DNA of 64,000 nt from Noviherbaspirillum sp. L7-7A (GTDB lineage: Bacteria; Pseudomonadota; Gammaproteobacteria; Burkholderiales; Burkholderiaceae_D): NCBI RefSeq assembly GCF_019052805.1, contig NZ_JAHQRJ010000002.1:558001-622000 (forward strand). The letters run 5' to 3'. The stretch's first letter is position 1, and every line of letters starts with the position of its first letter. The notes under the pieces are model-generated. The model saw nothing but the letters and a program-made list of their open reading frames with translations, was not told the origin of the DNA and ran no database searches. This document shows, one piece after another, positions 42,189-50,694 of the stretch. The translations under genes and the position numbers were made by a program.

Positions 42189-43346
42189 CCAATCCCAAGG
42201 TTAAAGAACGGTGAGCTGAGGTAGGTGTCTGAGGAGGACGATATTCTCGGGCGGAGGGCGACATGTTGGCTCCAGAAACGTTGCTGCAACTGCAGAAATA
42301 CAATTTCGATCTGTTGGCACACCAGGAGCCGAGTGGACGGCGGCGATTGCGCTACATTGCCCTGGCACATATTAAAGACGGCAAGACCCCAACTGAGACG
42401 GCGTTGGCTTTGCGTGTGACACCACGTGCCGTCACACGCTGGTTAAAATGGTTTATCGATGAAGGGCTCGACCGCGTGGCCGGTATCCCGCATTACTGGA
42501 GTACGCAGCGGCTTCCCGTGTCACAGGAAGAAGCCTTTCGCCAGGCGGTCGAGCAGTTGCAGCATCGTCGTGGTGGCGGCCGCGTGCGCGGAGAAGATGT
42601 CCGGCAGCTGCTGGTGCAGCAGTTTGGCGTGGACTATACCCTCAACGGCGTCTACGAATTACTCAAGCGGCTCGATATGGCCTGGATATCGGCCCGCTCG
42701 GTCAGCCCGAACGCCAATGCTGCCAGGCAAGCAGAATTCAAAAAAAAAATCTATCCCAAGAGGTACAGGCCGTTCTACCCCCTGAGGTCAAGCTGGAGCA
42801 AGTCGATGTCTGGTTTCAGGACGAAATGCGCATTGGCCAGCGCGGCACCCAGACCCGGATCTGGGCACGTCGGGGCACCCGGCCGCGGGTCGTGCGGCAG
42901 CAGCAATCGGAATCGGCTTATCTCTTTGGCGCCGTGTGCGCGCAGCGCGATGCGGCTGTGGGTCTGGTGCTCCCATTTGCCAATACCAAGACCATGGCGC
43001 TTCACTTGCAGGAAATTAGCCAGGCTGTTCCACCGGGGCGGCATGCCTTGCTGATACTGGATCAGGCGGGATGGCATACCACGCCGAAGCTGCCGCAGCT
43101 GGCCAATATCACGCTGTTGCCGCTGCCGGCCGGCTCACCCGAGTTGAATCCTGCTGAACAAGTCTGGCAACAACTGCGTGAGCGTAGCCTGGCAAATCGG
43201 TGCTATGACAGCTATGAGGACATCGTCGACGCCTGCTGTGAGGCCTGGAACAAATTCACGCAAATCCCCGGCGCCATTCGCTCATTGTGCACGCGTACCT
43301 GGGCCCGCTTGACGTCCGAACTTAGGAACAAATGACATGGGATTGG
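42189..43346 (+). mobile_element. Inner IS630-family element
   Basis: 1158 bp with inverted ends CCAATCCCA (left, 42189) and TGGGATTGG (right, ending 43346), flanked by TA at 42187-42188 and 43347-43348. It is inserted within the outer IS630 transposase gene in the opposite orientation. Confidence 0.93.
42263..43335 (+). CDS. IS630-family transposase, two frames joined at a poly-A run
   Basis: The first frame (from ATG 42263, GGAGGG upstream) has a helix-turn-helix (TPTETALALRVTPRAVTRWLK) and a linker, ending AEFKKK at a run of ten A residues (42740-42749). The -1 frame continues VDVWFQDEMRIGQRG (first Asp), LLILDQAGWHT (second Asp) and GSPELNPAEQVWQQL (Glu). Many IS630 elements use -1 slippage at such A-runs. 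If the run is a sequencing error, the gene is simply one frame. Confidence 0.85.
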
Positions 43347-44341
43347 TATAAGGCGGCAAGTAACGCAACTGGGCGCCGGCAGCCTGCACCGCTTCGGCAA
43401 TACCTGTGACCTTGTGCGAGCCCAGATTGTCCAGCACCACAATATCGCCGGGCTGCAGTTCGGGAACCAGCATCTGTTCTACCCACGCCCGGAAGGCCGG
43501 GCCATTGATCGGGCCATCCAGTACCAGCGGTGCAACCAAGCCTGTGGTGCGCAAGGCGCACACAAACGTCGTGGTTTTCCAGTGCCCGTACGGTGCCCGC
43601 CCCAGACAGCGCTTGCCAATCGGCGAGCGACCGCGGGTCGGCGTCATGTTCGTACTGGCCCAGGTCTCGTCAAGAAAGACCAAACGGCCCACTGGCATGT
43701 CAGGCTGGCTGGCCTGCCATGCCGCTCTTGCCTGCGCTACGTCCGGGCGCGCTTGCTCACTGGCATGGAGTGACTTTTTTTCAGACTCAGGCCAAGCCGT
43801 GCCAAGGTCTTCCACATGGTGCTCACCCCGACTTGGATGCCATGTTCGGCATGAACCCATTCGCGTAATTGCTGCAGAGTCCAATCGTTCACAGCGGCCA
43901 CCTGATTGGCCAAGGCTTGTTCCAGGCCACTGAGTTTGAGCGGCACATGGTTGCATTGCATCCCAGGGGTATCTTCGCCGTGGCGGCGTCGACGCGAACG
44001 GGCTCTGGCGACATACGACTTACTCACGCCAAAGCGCGCTGCTACTTCCTGAATGCTGCCTTTGGCATTCAATACCCGGTCACGCAAATCTTGCCCGTAG
44101 GCTTGTCCTATATGCCAGACCATCGCCGTACTCCTCTGCCTGAGTACTGCTTTGACTTTCCCACAAGCCTGCGCGTTTCTAATCTTTAATGACGCAGGTC
44201 AGAACATATGCGCTCTAGCTGGGGAACAGGCCTCTGCTTGCCGCAAGGCAGGCCTGAATCTCATCCGTTTGCGGAACCAAGCTTTCCGGCGCCGCATCGA
44301 ATAGGAGCGGCCCGCATGCCGCAATCAGTCAGGGGAAGCAA

Positions 44342-45142
44342 ATGAAATGGAATCTCACCAGCGGCATCGCCGCCGTGGTCGGCGTGGCGACCGTGGCCGG
44401 CTTTTTCTATCTCACCAGGACGCAGCGCAGCCCGGACGATACGGCCCGCGCGCCCGCCGTGGTGGCCGAAGCGCCGGCGCCGCCGGCCGAGCCTGCCATC
44501 CGGTATCCGGTGCCGCCCGAAACCGAAGCCGTGCCGCAACCCTTGCCGCCACTGGACAAGAGCGACAAGGCGGTGAACGATGCGCTGGTCGAGTATTTTG
44601 GGCGTCAGTCGGTGCAGCAGTTGTTCGGCCTGGACAGCATCATCCGGCATATCGTGGTCACGGTAGACAACCTGCCGCGTGAGACGGTCGCTACGCGGCT
44701 GCTGCCGACCAAGCCGGTGCGCGGCGCCTTTTTGGTGAAGAAAAGCGCCGACGGCATGACGATCGCGCCATCCAATTCGGCACGCTACCTGCCTTACGTC
44801 GAACTGGCGCGGCGCACCAACGCTGCCCAAGTGGCGCGCATCTATGCCGGCTTTTACCCGCTGTTCCAGAAAGCCTATGAGGAACTCGGCTATCCGAAGG
44901 GTTACTTCAACGACCGCGTGGTTGCGGTGATTGACCACATGCTGGCGGCGCCGGAGCCGGAAGGCCCGATGAGGCTGACGCAGCCGCACATCCTTTACAA
45001 ATATGCCGACCCGGCCCTGGAAAATGCCTCGGCCGGTCACAAGATCATGCTGCGCATGGGCCGTGACAATGAAGCGGTGGTCAAGGCCAAGCTGCGCGAG
45101 CTGCGCGCCGAACTCACGCGGCATGCGCCGGCCAGGCAGTAA
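44342..45142 (+). CDS. DUF3014 membrane-anchored protein
   Basis: 266 residues. A single N-terminal membrane helix (residues 7-24) is followed by a Pro/Ala-rich linker and a soluble DUF3014 domain (VEYFGRQSVQQLFGLDSIIRHIVVTVDNLPRE ... YPKGYFNDRVVAVIDHMLAAPEP). The domain faces the periplasm. No function is known for the family. GGGGAAGCAA precedes ATG 44342. Confidence 0.82.
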   Translation: MKWNLTSGIAAVVGVATVAGFFYLTRTQRSPDDTARAPAVVAEAPAPPAEPAIRYPVPPETEAVPQPLPPLDKSDKAVNDALVEYFGRQSVQQLFGLDSIIRHIVVTVDNLPRETVATRLLPTKPVRGAFLVKKSADGMTIAPSNSARYLPYVELARRTNAAQVARIYAGFYPLFQKAYEELGYPKGYFNDRVVAVIDHMLAAPEPEGPMRLTQPHILYKYADPALENASAGHKIMLRMGRDNEAVVKAKLRELRAELTRHAPARQ

Positions 45143-45154
45143 GGCCGGCAGTCT

Positions 45155-45919
45155 TTACACGCGCTTGAGATCGGAAGCGCCCAGCACGATCCGGTTCCAG
45201 GTCGGACTGATCACGATCTCGTTGATGCAGGCATGGGCCGGCATCTCGGCGATGAAGCGGATGGTGCGGCCGAGGTCGTCGGGCTGGAGCATCTTGGCCC
45301 GGTCCTCGGCCGAAGGCGGCACCGGACGCTTGTCCATGATGGGCGTGGCTACTTCGGCCGGGCAGACCGCGCAGGCGCGGATGCCATTGACGCATTCTTC
45401 CTGGTTCAGATGCGCCGTCATGGCGACCACGCCATGCTTGGCGGCATTGTAGGCCGGCCCGGTCATGTAGGTATCGTATCTGCCGGACCAGGAAGAGATG
45501 TTGATCACTAGCCCGGACTTCCTGGCACGCATGGATGGCAGCACCGCAGCAATGCAGTAATAGCTGCCGTCGAGATTGACGCGGATGACTTCGTTCCAGC
45601 CGGCCGTGGTCTGGTTGCTCCAGAAACGACCGGGCACATTCAGGCCGGCACTGTTGACCAGGATATCGACCTGGCCATGGCGGGCCAGAATGGCCTCGGC
45701 AACCCTGCCAACCGCATCAGCGTCGCTAACGTCGAGCACTTCCACTTCCGCGCGGCCGCCGGCGGCGCTGATTGCGTCGGCCTGCGTCTGCAGCGCCTCG
45801 CGGCGCCGGCCCGACATGATGACCGTCGCGCCCGCCTGCGCCAGCGCCAGCGCGCCCGCCAACCCGATGCCCGAAGCGGCGCCGGTAACCCATGCTACCT
45901 GTCCTTGCAGTGATGTCAT
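45155..45919 (-). CDS. Short-chain dehydrogenase/reductase (SDR)
   Basis: 254 residues from ATG 45919, chosen because GGAGAC lies nine bases upstream; the frame is open 23 codons further. Classical SDR motifs: VTGAASGIGLAGAL (cofactor), LVNSAGLN, INISSWSG (catalytic Ser) and YNAAKHG (catalytic Tyr-x-x-x-Lys). It oxidises or reduces an alcohol/carbonyl group with NAD(P)H. Convergent with the DUF3014 gene, 12 bp apart. Substrate unknown. Confidence 0.9.
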   Translation of the reverse strand: MTSLQGQVAWVTGAASGIGLAGALALAQAGATVIMSGRRREALQTQADAISAAGGRAEVEVLDVSDADAVGRVAEAILARHGQVDILVNSAGLNVPGRFWSNQTTAGWNEVIRVNLDGSYYCIAAVLPSMRARKSGLVINISSWSGRYDTYMTGPAYNAAKHGVVAMTAHLNQEECVNGIRACAVCPAEVATPIMDKRPVPPSAEDRAKMLQPDDLGRTIRFIAEMPAHACINEIVISPTWNRIVLGASDLKRV

Positions 45920-46027
45920 GCTGCTGTCTCCATTGATGGTTTTTATGCGGCAATGCCGGCCTATTGTAGCCGGGCTGGACAGGCTCATGGCGCATCACTG
46001 CCGGCGCTAGCGGCATGCCGGCTGCGT

Positions 46028-46426
46028 TCAGGCCGCCGGGTCAGGATGTTCGCATTGCTCGCTGGATAGCCATTGTTCCAGTTCCGACAGCGCGGCGGCA
46101 TTGAGGCTGCGCTCGCATGCAGCCAGCCTGCGCAGATGGCCGCTTTGCAGCGCCTGTGCGACTTCCTCGCGGCTGTTGAATTCCAGCCAGCGCAGGCAAT
46201 TGGCCAGCCTCTGGTTCAGGCCATCGGTCCATGCGGGTTTCCTGCCGGCCCGGCGGCCGTGGGCACGCAGATAGAGGTTGCGGGTGCGCGATGGCGTCAG
46301 GCCAAGCGCCTCGCCCACTGCCTTGAAGGTCATGCCATTGTCGCGCAGCGCCAGGATGCGGTCTTCCAGCGCGGGGCAATCCTCCATCTCGCCGCATGGA
46401 CGCGGCAATGTGGTCGTCAGGGTCAT
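46028..46426 (-). CDS. Small hypothetical protein with HTH-like segment
   Basis: 132 residues. LEDRILALRDNGMTFKAVGEALGLTPSRTRNLYLRAHGRR looks like a helix-turn-helix (sigma-70 region 4/HTH_38-like); the C-half is helical. It overlaps the upstream gene by ATGA, so the two are translationally coupled. A DNA-binding role is inference. Confidence 0.55.
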   Translation of the reverse strand: MTLTTTLPRPCGEMEDCPALEDRILALRDNGMTFKAVGEALGLTPSRTRNLYLRAHGRRAGRKPAWTDGLNQRLANCLRWLEFNSREEVAQALQSGHLRRLAACERSLNAAALSELEQWLSSEQCEHPDPAA

Positions 46427-46653
46427 GAGGCCCCGCCGTCATGATGGTTGAGCGGGCCGTCCTTTCTGTCCTCGAACCGGACCCAGGCTACCCTGTCGCC
46501 GTTTTCCAGCTGGAAGACGCCCATGCGCGCGGCTTGGTCAGCATCACGCTTCACCGCTTCGGCAACCTGAAGGGCAACGGCATGATCGTCGACATAGACA
46601 GCAATGGATTCTAGGATCCAGCGACGGCGGCCCGCAGACGCAGCAAAACTCAT
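46423..46653 (-). CDS. Small hypothetical protein coupled to the HTH protein
   Basis: 76 residues starting MSFAASAGRRRWILESIAVYVDDH. Mixed helix and strand; contains MGVFQLENGDRVAWVRFEDRKD, a small beta hairpin. ATGA overlap with the next gene. No family recognised. Confidence 0.5.
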   Translation of the reverse strand: MSFAASAGRRRWILESIAVYVDDHAVALQVAEAVKRDADQAARMGVFQLENGDRVAWVRFEDRKDGPLNHHDGGAS

Positions 46654-46879
46654 GTTCAGGCTCGTATGCGTTTAGGAAGGTTGCATTGTGTAAGGCCGCA
46701 ATAAGCTCGTCTGTAACATTGCTTACATATCGAGGCGCTGCTGTACACATTCGTGCCTGAACGCCTGCCAGTAAGCCTCGCCGGCGTTGCTGATGGATAG
46801 AATTACCCACTGAAGGAAAGTGGCGAGTTGCGAAGACGCGCAGCCTGTCGCCCTGTACGGGCCACAGGCCGGAACGACC

Positions 46880-47089
46880 TTAGTGGGAGGAGAGGGAGAT
46901 GGGGGAATCTGGCAGCTTGTCTTCGGCTGGCGCATAACGCTTGTCAGCCGCTGGCACTTCAAGCTCGCAATACTTCACACCGACGGTAGCGACGCATTCC
47001 TCGAATTCGGTAGCATCGGCCGTGTCGGCAAAAACATAGATGATGTCGCCTGCCTGGACTTCAGTCGGCGATATTCGCATGGTGACCAT
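46880..47089 (-). CDS. Small hypothetical protein
   Basis: 69 residues from ATG 47089 (GAGG seven bases upstream; frame open to 47131). Start MVTMRISPTEVQAGDIIYVFADTADATEF, then CVATVGVKYCELEVPAADKRY. Predicted beta strands; two cysteines. No family recognised. Confidence 0.5.
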   Translation of the reverse strand: MVTMRISPTEVQAGDIIYVFADTADATEFEECVATVGVKYCELEVPAADKRYAPAEDKLPDSPISLSSH

Positions 47090-47158
47090 TGCATTGCCTC
47101 GTGATGGGTGACGGACGAGAAAGTCTAGCATGGTCGGCCAGCGGTTTCCTGTGGTACA

Positions 47159-48109
47159 TCAAGCCCGCCTAGCGGAACCAGCCTGGCGGTAAAGATAGTC
47201 ATCGGGCAGGCCCATGCGCCGGCAGGCGCGCACCGGCGGGCAAGTGCGCAGCACCAGCCGGTCGGCATCGGCGCCGGCACGCAGCAGCAGCATGCGTTCC
47301 CAGGGCCGCAGGCCCCAGTGGCTATCCAGACCGAGCCGTTCACGGACCCAGGCAGGCAGCAGTGCCACCGCAGCCCGGATCAGCAGGCCCTGGGCCATGC
47401 GCAGCGGGCCGGGCAGCAGGGGCGCATTGCGCATGATGCCGAGAAACTCGAAAACGACGGGGGAAGGTTCGAGGATGCCGCACATCGACTGCATCGTCTG
47501 CTCGAACTGGCCCTGGCTGGCTGGCGCGCCAAGGGCGCCGTACAACAGTGCCGATGCGCGTCCTTCGCCATAGAAACTGTCGCGCTGCGCCGCGTCGAGC
47601 GGCCTGACATAGGCGTGGAATGCCTCCAGAAAACCAAAGCTGGCGGTGGCATGTACCCAGTCAAGCAGCTGCTGCTCGTCAGCCCGGAAGGCCATGCCGC
47701 CCGGCGTGACGCCGTGGATAGTTGCATGGCGTCGATTGATGGCGGCGATCATTCCCTCCGCCTTGCTGCGCGGACCATAGACCGTGACCATGGCGGCCAG
47801 TCCGGTACTGCGCAGCCGCCTGGCCGGATCGGTCCTAAAGCTGGTGGCATGCCAGACGCCGGTGCGCACCCTCGGCTCGGCCAGTTCTAGCAGCACCGCG
47901 GTCACGCCGCCGACAAACAGTGCCAGCGGGTTCTTGAAGACCTGCCAGGAAACGGAATCGGGCGCGGTCAGCGCGGGTTCGCCGGCTGGCGTGCTGAAGT
48001 CGATGCCAGCGCCGTCTGGGGCGGCGAAATAGTCACTGGCAATGGCTTCGACGCGGCGCTGAAGCGGCGTCCACAGTAGCAGAGGGCCATGCCGGCGCAA
48101 GAGTCGCAT
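47159..48109 (-). CDS. MpaB-family (DUF2236) oxygenase-like protein
   Basis: 316 residues from ATG 48109 (AAGGA eight bases upstream; earlier in-frame ATG at 48127 is possible). The DUF2236 core is clear: SWQVFKNPLALFVGGVTAVLLELAEPRVRTGVWHATSFRTDPARRLRSTGLAAMVTVYG, then HATIHGVTPGG and LLDWVHATASFGFLEAF. The family includes latex-clearing protein-like heme oxygenases and MpaB; the conserved His residues could bind heme. Substrate unknown. Confidence 0.75.
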   Translation of the reverse strand: MRLLRRHGPLLLWTPLQRRVEAIASDYFAAPDGAGIDFSTPAGEPALTAPDSVSWQVFKNPLALFVGGVTAVLLELAEPRVRTGVWHATSFRTDPARRLRSTGLAAMVTVYGPRSKAEGMIAAINRRHATIHGVTPGGMAFRADEQQLLDWVHATASFGFLEAFHAYVRPLDAAQRDSFYGEGRASALLYGALGAPASQGQFEQTMQSMCGILEPSPVVFEFLGIMRNAPLLPGPLRMAQGLLIRAAVALLPAWVRERLGLDSHWGLRPWERMLLLRAGADADRLVLRTCPPVRACRRMGLPDDYLYRQAGSARRA

Positions 48110-48221
48110 CCCAAGGTTCCTTTGCATGTTGAGAGCGCCGGCATGGCTTGCCCGGTCCGTGCAAGATATCAGGAAAAAGGGCGGATGCAAGCGGCAGCTT
48201 GGCTGCTAGCCCGGGCAGGCG

Positions 48222-49889
48222 CTAATGAACGGCGTGCATGCCCGACTGCGCCGGGTTGCGCATGTCGGGATGGTAGAAGCGAAAGCACTCGCGGCCATCC
48301 TGCTTGGCGCGGTACAGCGCGCAGTCGGCGTCCTGCAGCAGGCGTTCCGGATGGACGCCATCCTGCGGGCAGATGCTGATGCCGATCGATGCGCTCGGCC
48401 TGATGCTGTGGCTGCCAAGCACGAACGGCGCGTTCAGTGCGACAAGCAGCTTGCCGGCAATGGCCGACGCCGCGGCGATATCCTGCCCGCAGTCGGCCAG
48501 GATCACGAACTCATCGCCGCCCAGGCGCGCCACCGTGTCATCGGGCCGCACGCAGTGCCTCAGGCGGCGGGCGATTTCGGCCAGCAGCAGGTCGCCGGCC
48601 TTGTGGCCCAGTGTGTCGTTGACCTGCTTGAAGCGGTCGAGGTCGATGAAGAGGATGGCATGCATGCCATTGGCGCGCCGGTCCTGGGCACGCTGCCTGA
48701 GCCGGGTTTCCAGCAGCGCCCGGTTGCACAGGCCAGTCAGGGAATCATGCGTGGCCATGTGCTCCAGCGCCTTGGCATTGCGCACTTCTCTGGTCACGTC
48801 GCGGGTGGCGCCGCGATAACCGTGGAACACACCGTCCTCGAAGATGGGCTCGCCAGAAATCCGGATATAGCGCACTACGCCAGGATAGCCTTCCAGGCCA
48901 ACGGAATAGACCGCATCCCGGAACGGCCGGCGCGCGGCGACACTGCTCTGGCAAGCCAGGAAACCCGGCTCGCTGGTATCGAGCGCGCAGTCTTCGAGAC
49001 TAGTGCCCAGCAGTTGGCGTGGCTCGAGCCCCAGGCGGGACTGGATGCCATCGGATAGGAAACGGAAGCGGCCTTCGGCATCGGTTTCCCAGTACCAGTC
49101 CGAGGACAGGGATGTCAGGCTGCGGAACTGCTGCTCGCGCCTGGCCAGTTCGCGCTGGGCTTCCATCTGGGCAGTGATATCGCGGCCGACAGCCACGAAG
49201 CCGGTGCTGTGCCGGCTGTCCGGATCGCGCAGCGTACGGCTGTTAATGCCGAGCCAGACCCAGTGACCCGCCTTGTGCCTGACCCGCATGTTGTACATGG
49301 CGGAGCGGTCGTCGGCGGCATCGCTGCTGCGGGCAGCATGCATGGCCGCCAGGTCAGCCGGATGCAGATAGTCAAATACATTAGTGCCTACCATGTCCTC
49401 CGGACGGTAGCCCAGTATCTCCTGGTGCGACGGAGACACATACTGGTAGATGTTGTCGGCATCGCTGTAGGCGATCAGGTCGCGCACATGTTGCGTCAGC
49501 AGGCGGTGCTCGGCCTCGCCCCAAGCCAGCCGGGCGCGCGACCGCACCTGCTCGGTAATATCGCTGAATGCGCCCGCATAGCCAACCGGCTGCCCGGACC
49601 GCAGACGCGGCACGGCTGTCTCGCGGACATAGCGGTACTGGCCATCCCTGCCTGTCACCCGGTATTCCAGCTCGAAACGCTGGTTTGCCTGCCGGGCTTG
49701 CCGGCGCAGCTGCACAACCTGTGCGGCGTCGTCGGGATGCATGGCGGCATCCCAGCCGGCGAGCGTGGTATCGCTGCCGTCGGGCAGTTGCCAGGCGCCG
49801 CCATGGTCGAAGAAGATGAAGCGGTCGCCATCATCTAGTTCCCAGAGAATGACGCTGCCGCCGGCAGAATGCTGCAAGTTGTTTTCCAT
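48222..49889 (-). CDS. Diguanylate cyclase with three PAS domains
   Basis: 555 residues. PAS modules at about residues 1-120 (ending AGAFSDITEQVRSRARL), 130-245 (YVSPSHQEILGYRPEDMVG) and 255-375 (SDGIQSRLGLEPRQLLG ... RGATRDVTREVRNAKALEHM) are each followed by a short connecting helix. A GGDEF domain follows (ALFIDLDRFKQVNDTLGHKAGD, then LGGDEFVIL at about residue 456) with the RxxD-like inhibitory site not obvious. The intact GGDEF motif predicts an active cyclase making c-di-GMP. No membrane segments. PAS ligands unknown. Confidence 0.9.
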   Translation of the reverse strand: MENNLQHSAGGSVILWELDDGDRFIFFDHGGAWQLPDGSDTTLAGWDAAMHPDDAAQVVQLRRQARQANQRFELEYRVTGRDGQYRYVRETAVPRLRSGQPVGYAGAFSDITEQVRSRARLAWGEAEHRLLTQHVRDLIAYSDADNIYQYVSPSHQEILGYRPEDMVGTNVFDYLHPADLAAMHAARSSDAADDRSAMYNMRVRHKAGHWVWLGINSRTLRDPDSRHSTGFVAVGRDITAQMEAQRELARREQQFRSLTSLSSDWYWETDAEGRFRFLSDGIQSRLGLEPRQLLGTSLEDCALDTSEPGFLACQSSVAARRPFRDAVYSVGLEGYPGVVRYIRISGEPIFEDGVFHGYRGATRDVTREVRNAKALEHMATHDSLTGLCNRALLETRLRQRAQDRRANGMHAILFIDLDRFKQVNDTLGHKAGDLLLAEIARRLRHCVRPDDTVARLGGDEFVILADCGQDIAAASAIAGKLLVALNAPFVLGSHSIRPSASIGISICPQDGVHPERLLQDADCALYRAKQDGRECFRFYHPDMRNPAQSGMHAVH

Positions 49890-50220
49890 ATCGAAGCCGA
49901 AATGCTGGGGAACGGCGCCTTGCCAGGAGGCGCTGTTCCTATGAGGCAGCCGTCAGTCATCGCCTCTTGCTTTGCGGGGCGGCCGTGATTGCCAAAAGAA
50001 ACGCATAATTGTTGCGTCATGGTAACTGCTTTCCGCTCTTATTTCCAAGTGTAATTATTTTGTTGGTGCGATCGTTGTCCAGGCACGCCATCCCGGAAAC
50101 TGAATTACCCTGCCCCGCCTGTGTTTTTGACTATTCCCTTGCACACGAACAAAGGCCGACTGCGGGCTAGAGCGAAAATTGTCAACACCTGTTTTTCACG
50201 GCCAGACACAAAGGAATGCC

Positions 50221-50694
50221 ATGCCTACCTTCACCCTAAACGGTCAGAGCACGACGCTCGACCTTCCCGATGACATGCCGCTGCTCTGGGCAATACGGGA
50301 CGTCGCCGGCCTGACCGGCACCAAATTCGGCTGCGGCATCGCCCAGTGCGGCGCCTGCACGGTCCACCTCGACGGCGAGGCGGTGCGTTCCTGCGTCACG
50401 CCGCTGTCGGCGGTGGCCGGCAAGAAAGTGGTCACCATCGAAGCCATGGCACAGGACCCGGTAGGCCAGAAGGTACAGGCCGCCTGGCGGGAAATCGATG
50501 TGGTCCAGTGCGGCTACTGCCAGTCCGGGCAGGTGATGTCGGCCACCGCGCTGCTGCGCGCCAAGCCAGCGCCCACCGATGCCGACATCGATACCGCGAT
50601 GGCGGGCAATATCTGCCGCTGCGGCACCTATGGCCGCATCCGTACCGCCATCAAGCTGGCTGCCGGCCAGCCGACCAAGGAGCCACGGTCATGA
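50221..50694 (+). CDS. 2Fe-2S subunit of an isoquinoline 1-oxidoreductase-type enzyme (IorA-like)
   Basis: 157 residues with two 2Fe-2S clusters: plant-type ferredoxin cysteines C38, C43, C46 and C58 ([19 protein letters not shown]), and the four-helix-bundle cluster cysteines in CGYCQSG and [12 protein letters not shown] lies five bases upstream of ATG 50221. It transfers electrons from the molybdenum centre of the next gene's product, with which it overlaps by ATGA. It lacks a Tat signal and probably travels with its partner. Confidence 0.9.
   Translation: MPTFTLNGQSTTLDLPDDMPLLWAIRDVAGLTGTKFGCGIAQCGACTVHLDGEAVRSCVTPLSAVAGKKVVTIEAMAQDPVGQKVQAAWREIDVVQCGYCQSGQVMSATALLRAKPAPTDADIDTAMAGNICRCGTYGRIRTAIKLAAGQPTKEPRS

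Larger units (their letters stand above)
42006..44123 (-). pseudogene. IS630-family transposase, interrupted by another IS
   Basis: The N-terminal part (HTH: GSIQEVAARFGVSKSYVARARSRRR) runs from 44123, shifts frame at A7 near 43776 (LSLKKS then SLHASEQARPDVA), and continues through LVFLDETW and LVLDNLGSHK to LPPY at 43349. The inner IS then interrupts. The frame resumes at 42188 with YSPDYNPIEQVFAKLK and ends at 42006. Removing the inner IS plus one TA restores LPPYYSPDYNPIEQ exactly, so the parent was a typical IS630 DDE transposase with a -1 frameshift. Confidence 0.9.
41998..44215 (-). mobile_element. Outer IS630-family element, interrupted
   Basis: The ends are inverted repeats: GAGCGTTTTCATTCTGAC on the left (from 41998) and GAGCGCATATGTTCTGAC read inward from the right (ending 44215). 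Both are flanked by TA (41996-41997 and 44216-44217), the IS630 target. A second IS630 element lies inside at 42189-43346. Its own transposase is therefore split in two. Confidence 0.88.

Noticed and set aside
46723-46962. 79-codon minus-strand frame
   Set aside because: Overlaps the better supported small gene ending at 46880 and has no ribosome site.
50346-50690. 115-codon upstream extension of the IorB-like gene
   Set aside because: It runs through the 2Fe-2S gene in another frame; the ATGA overlap and Tat signal fix the start at 50691.
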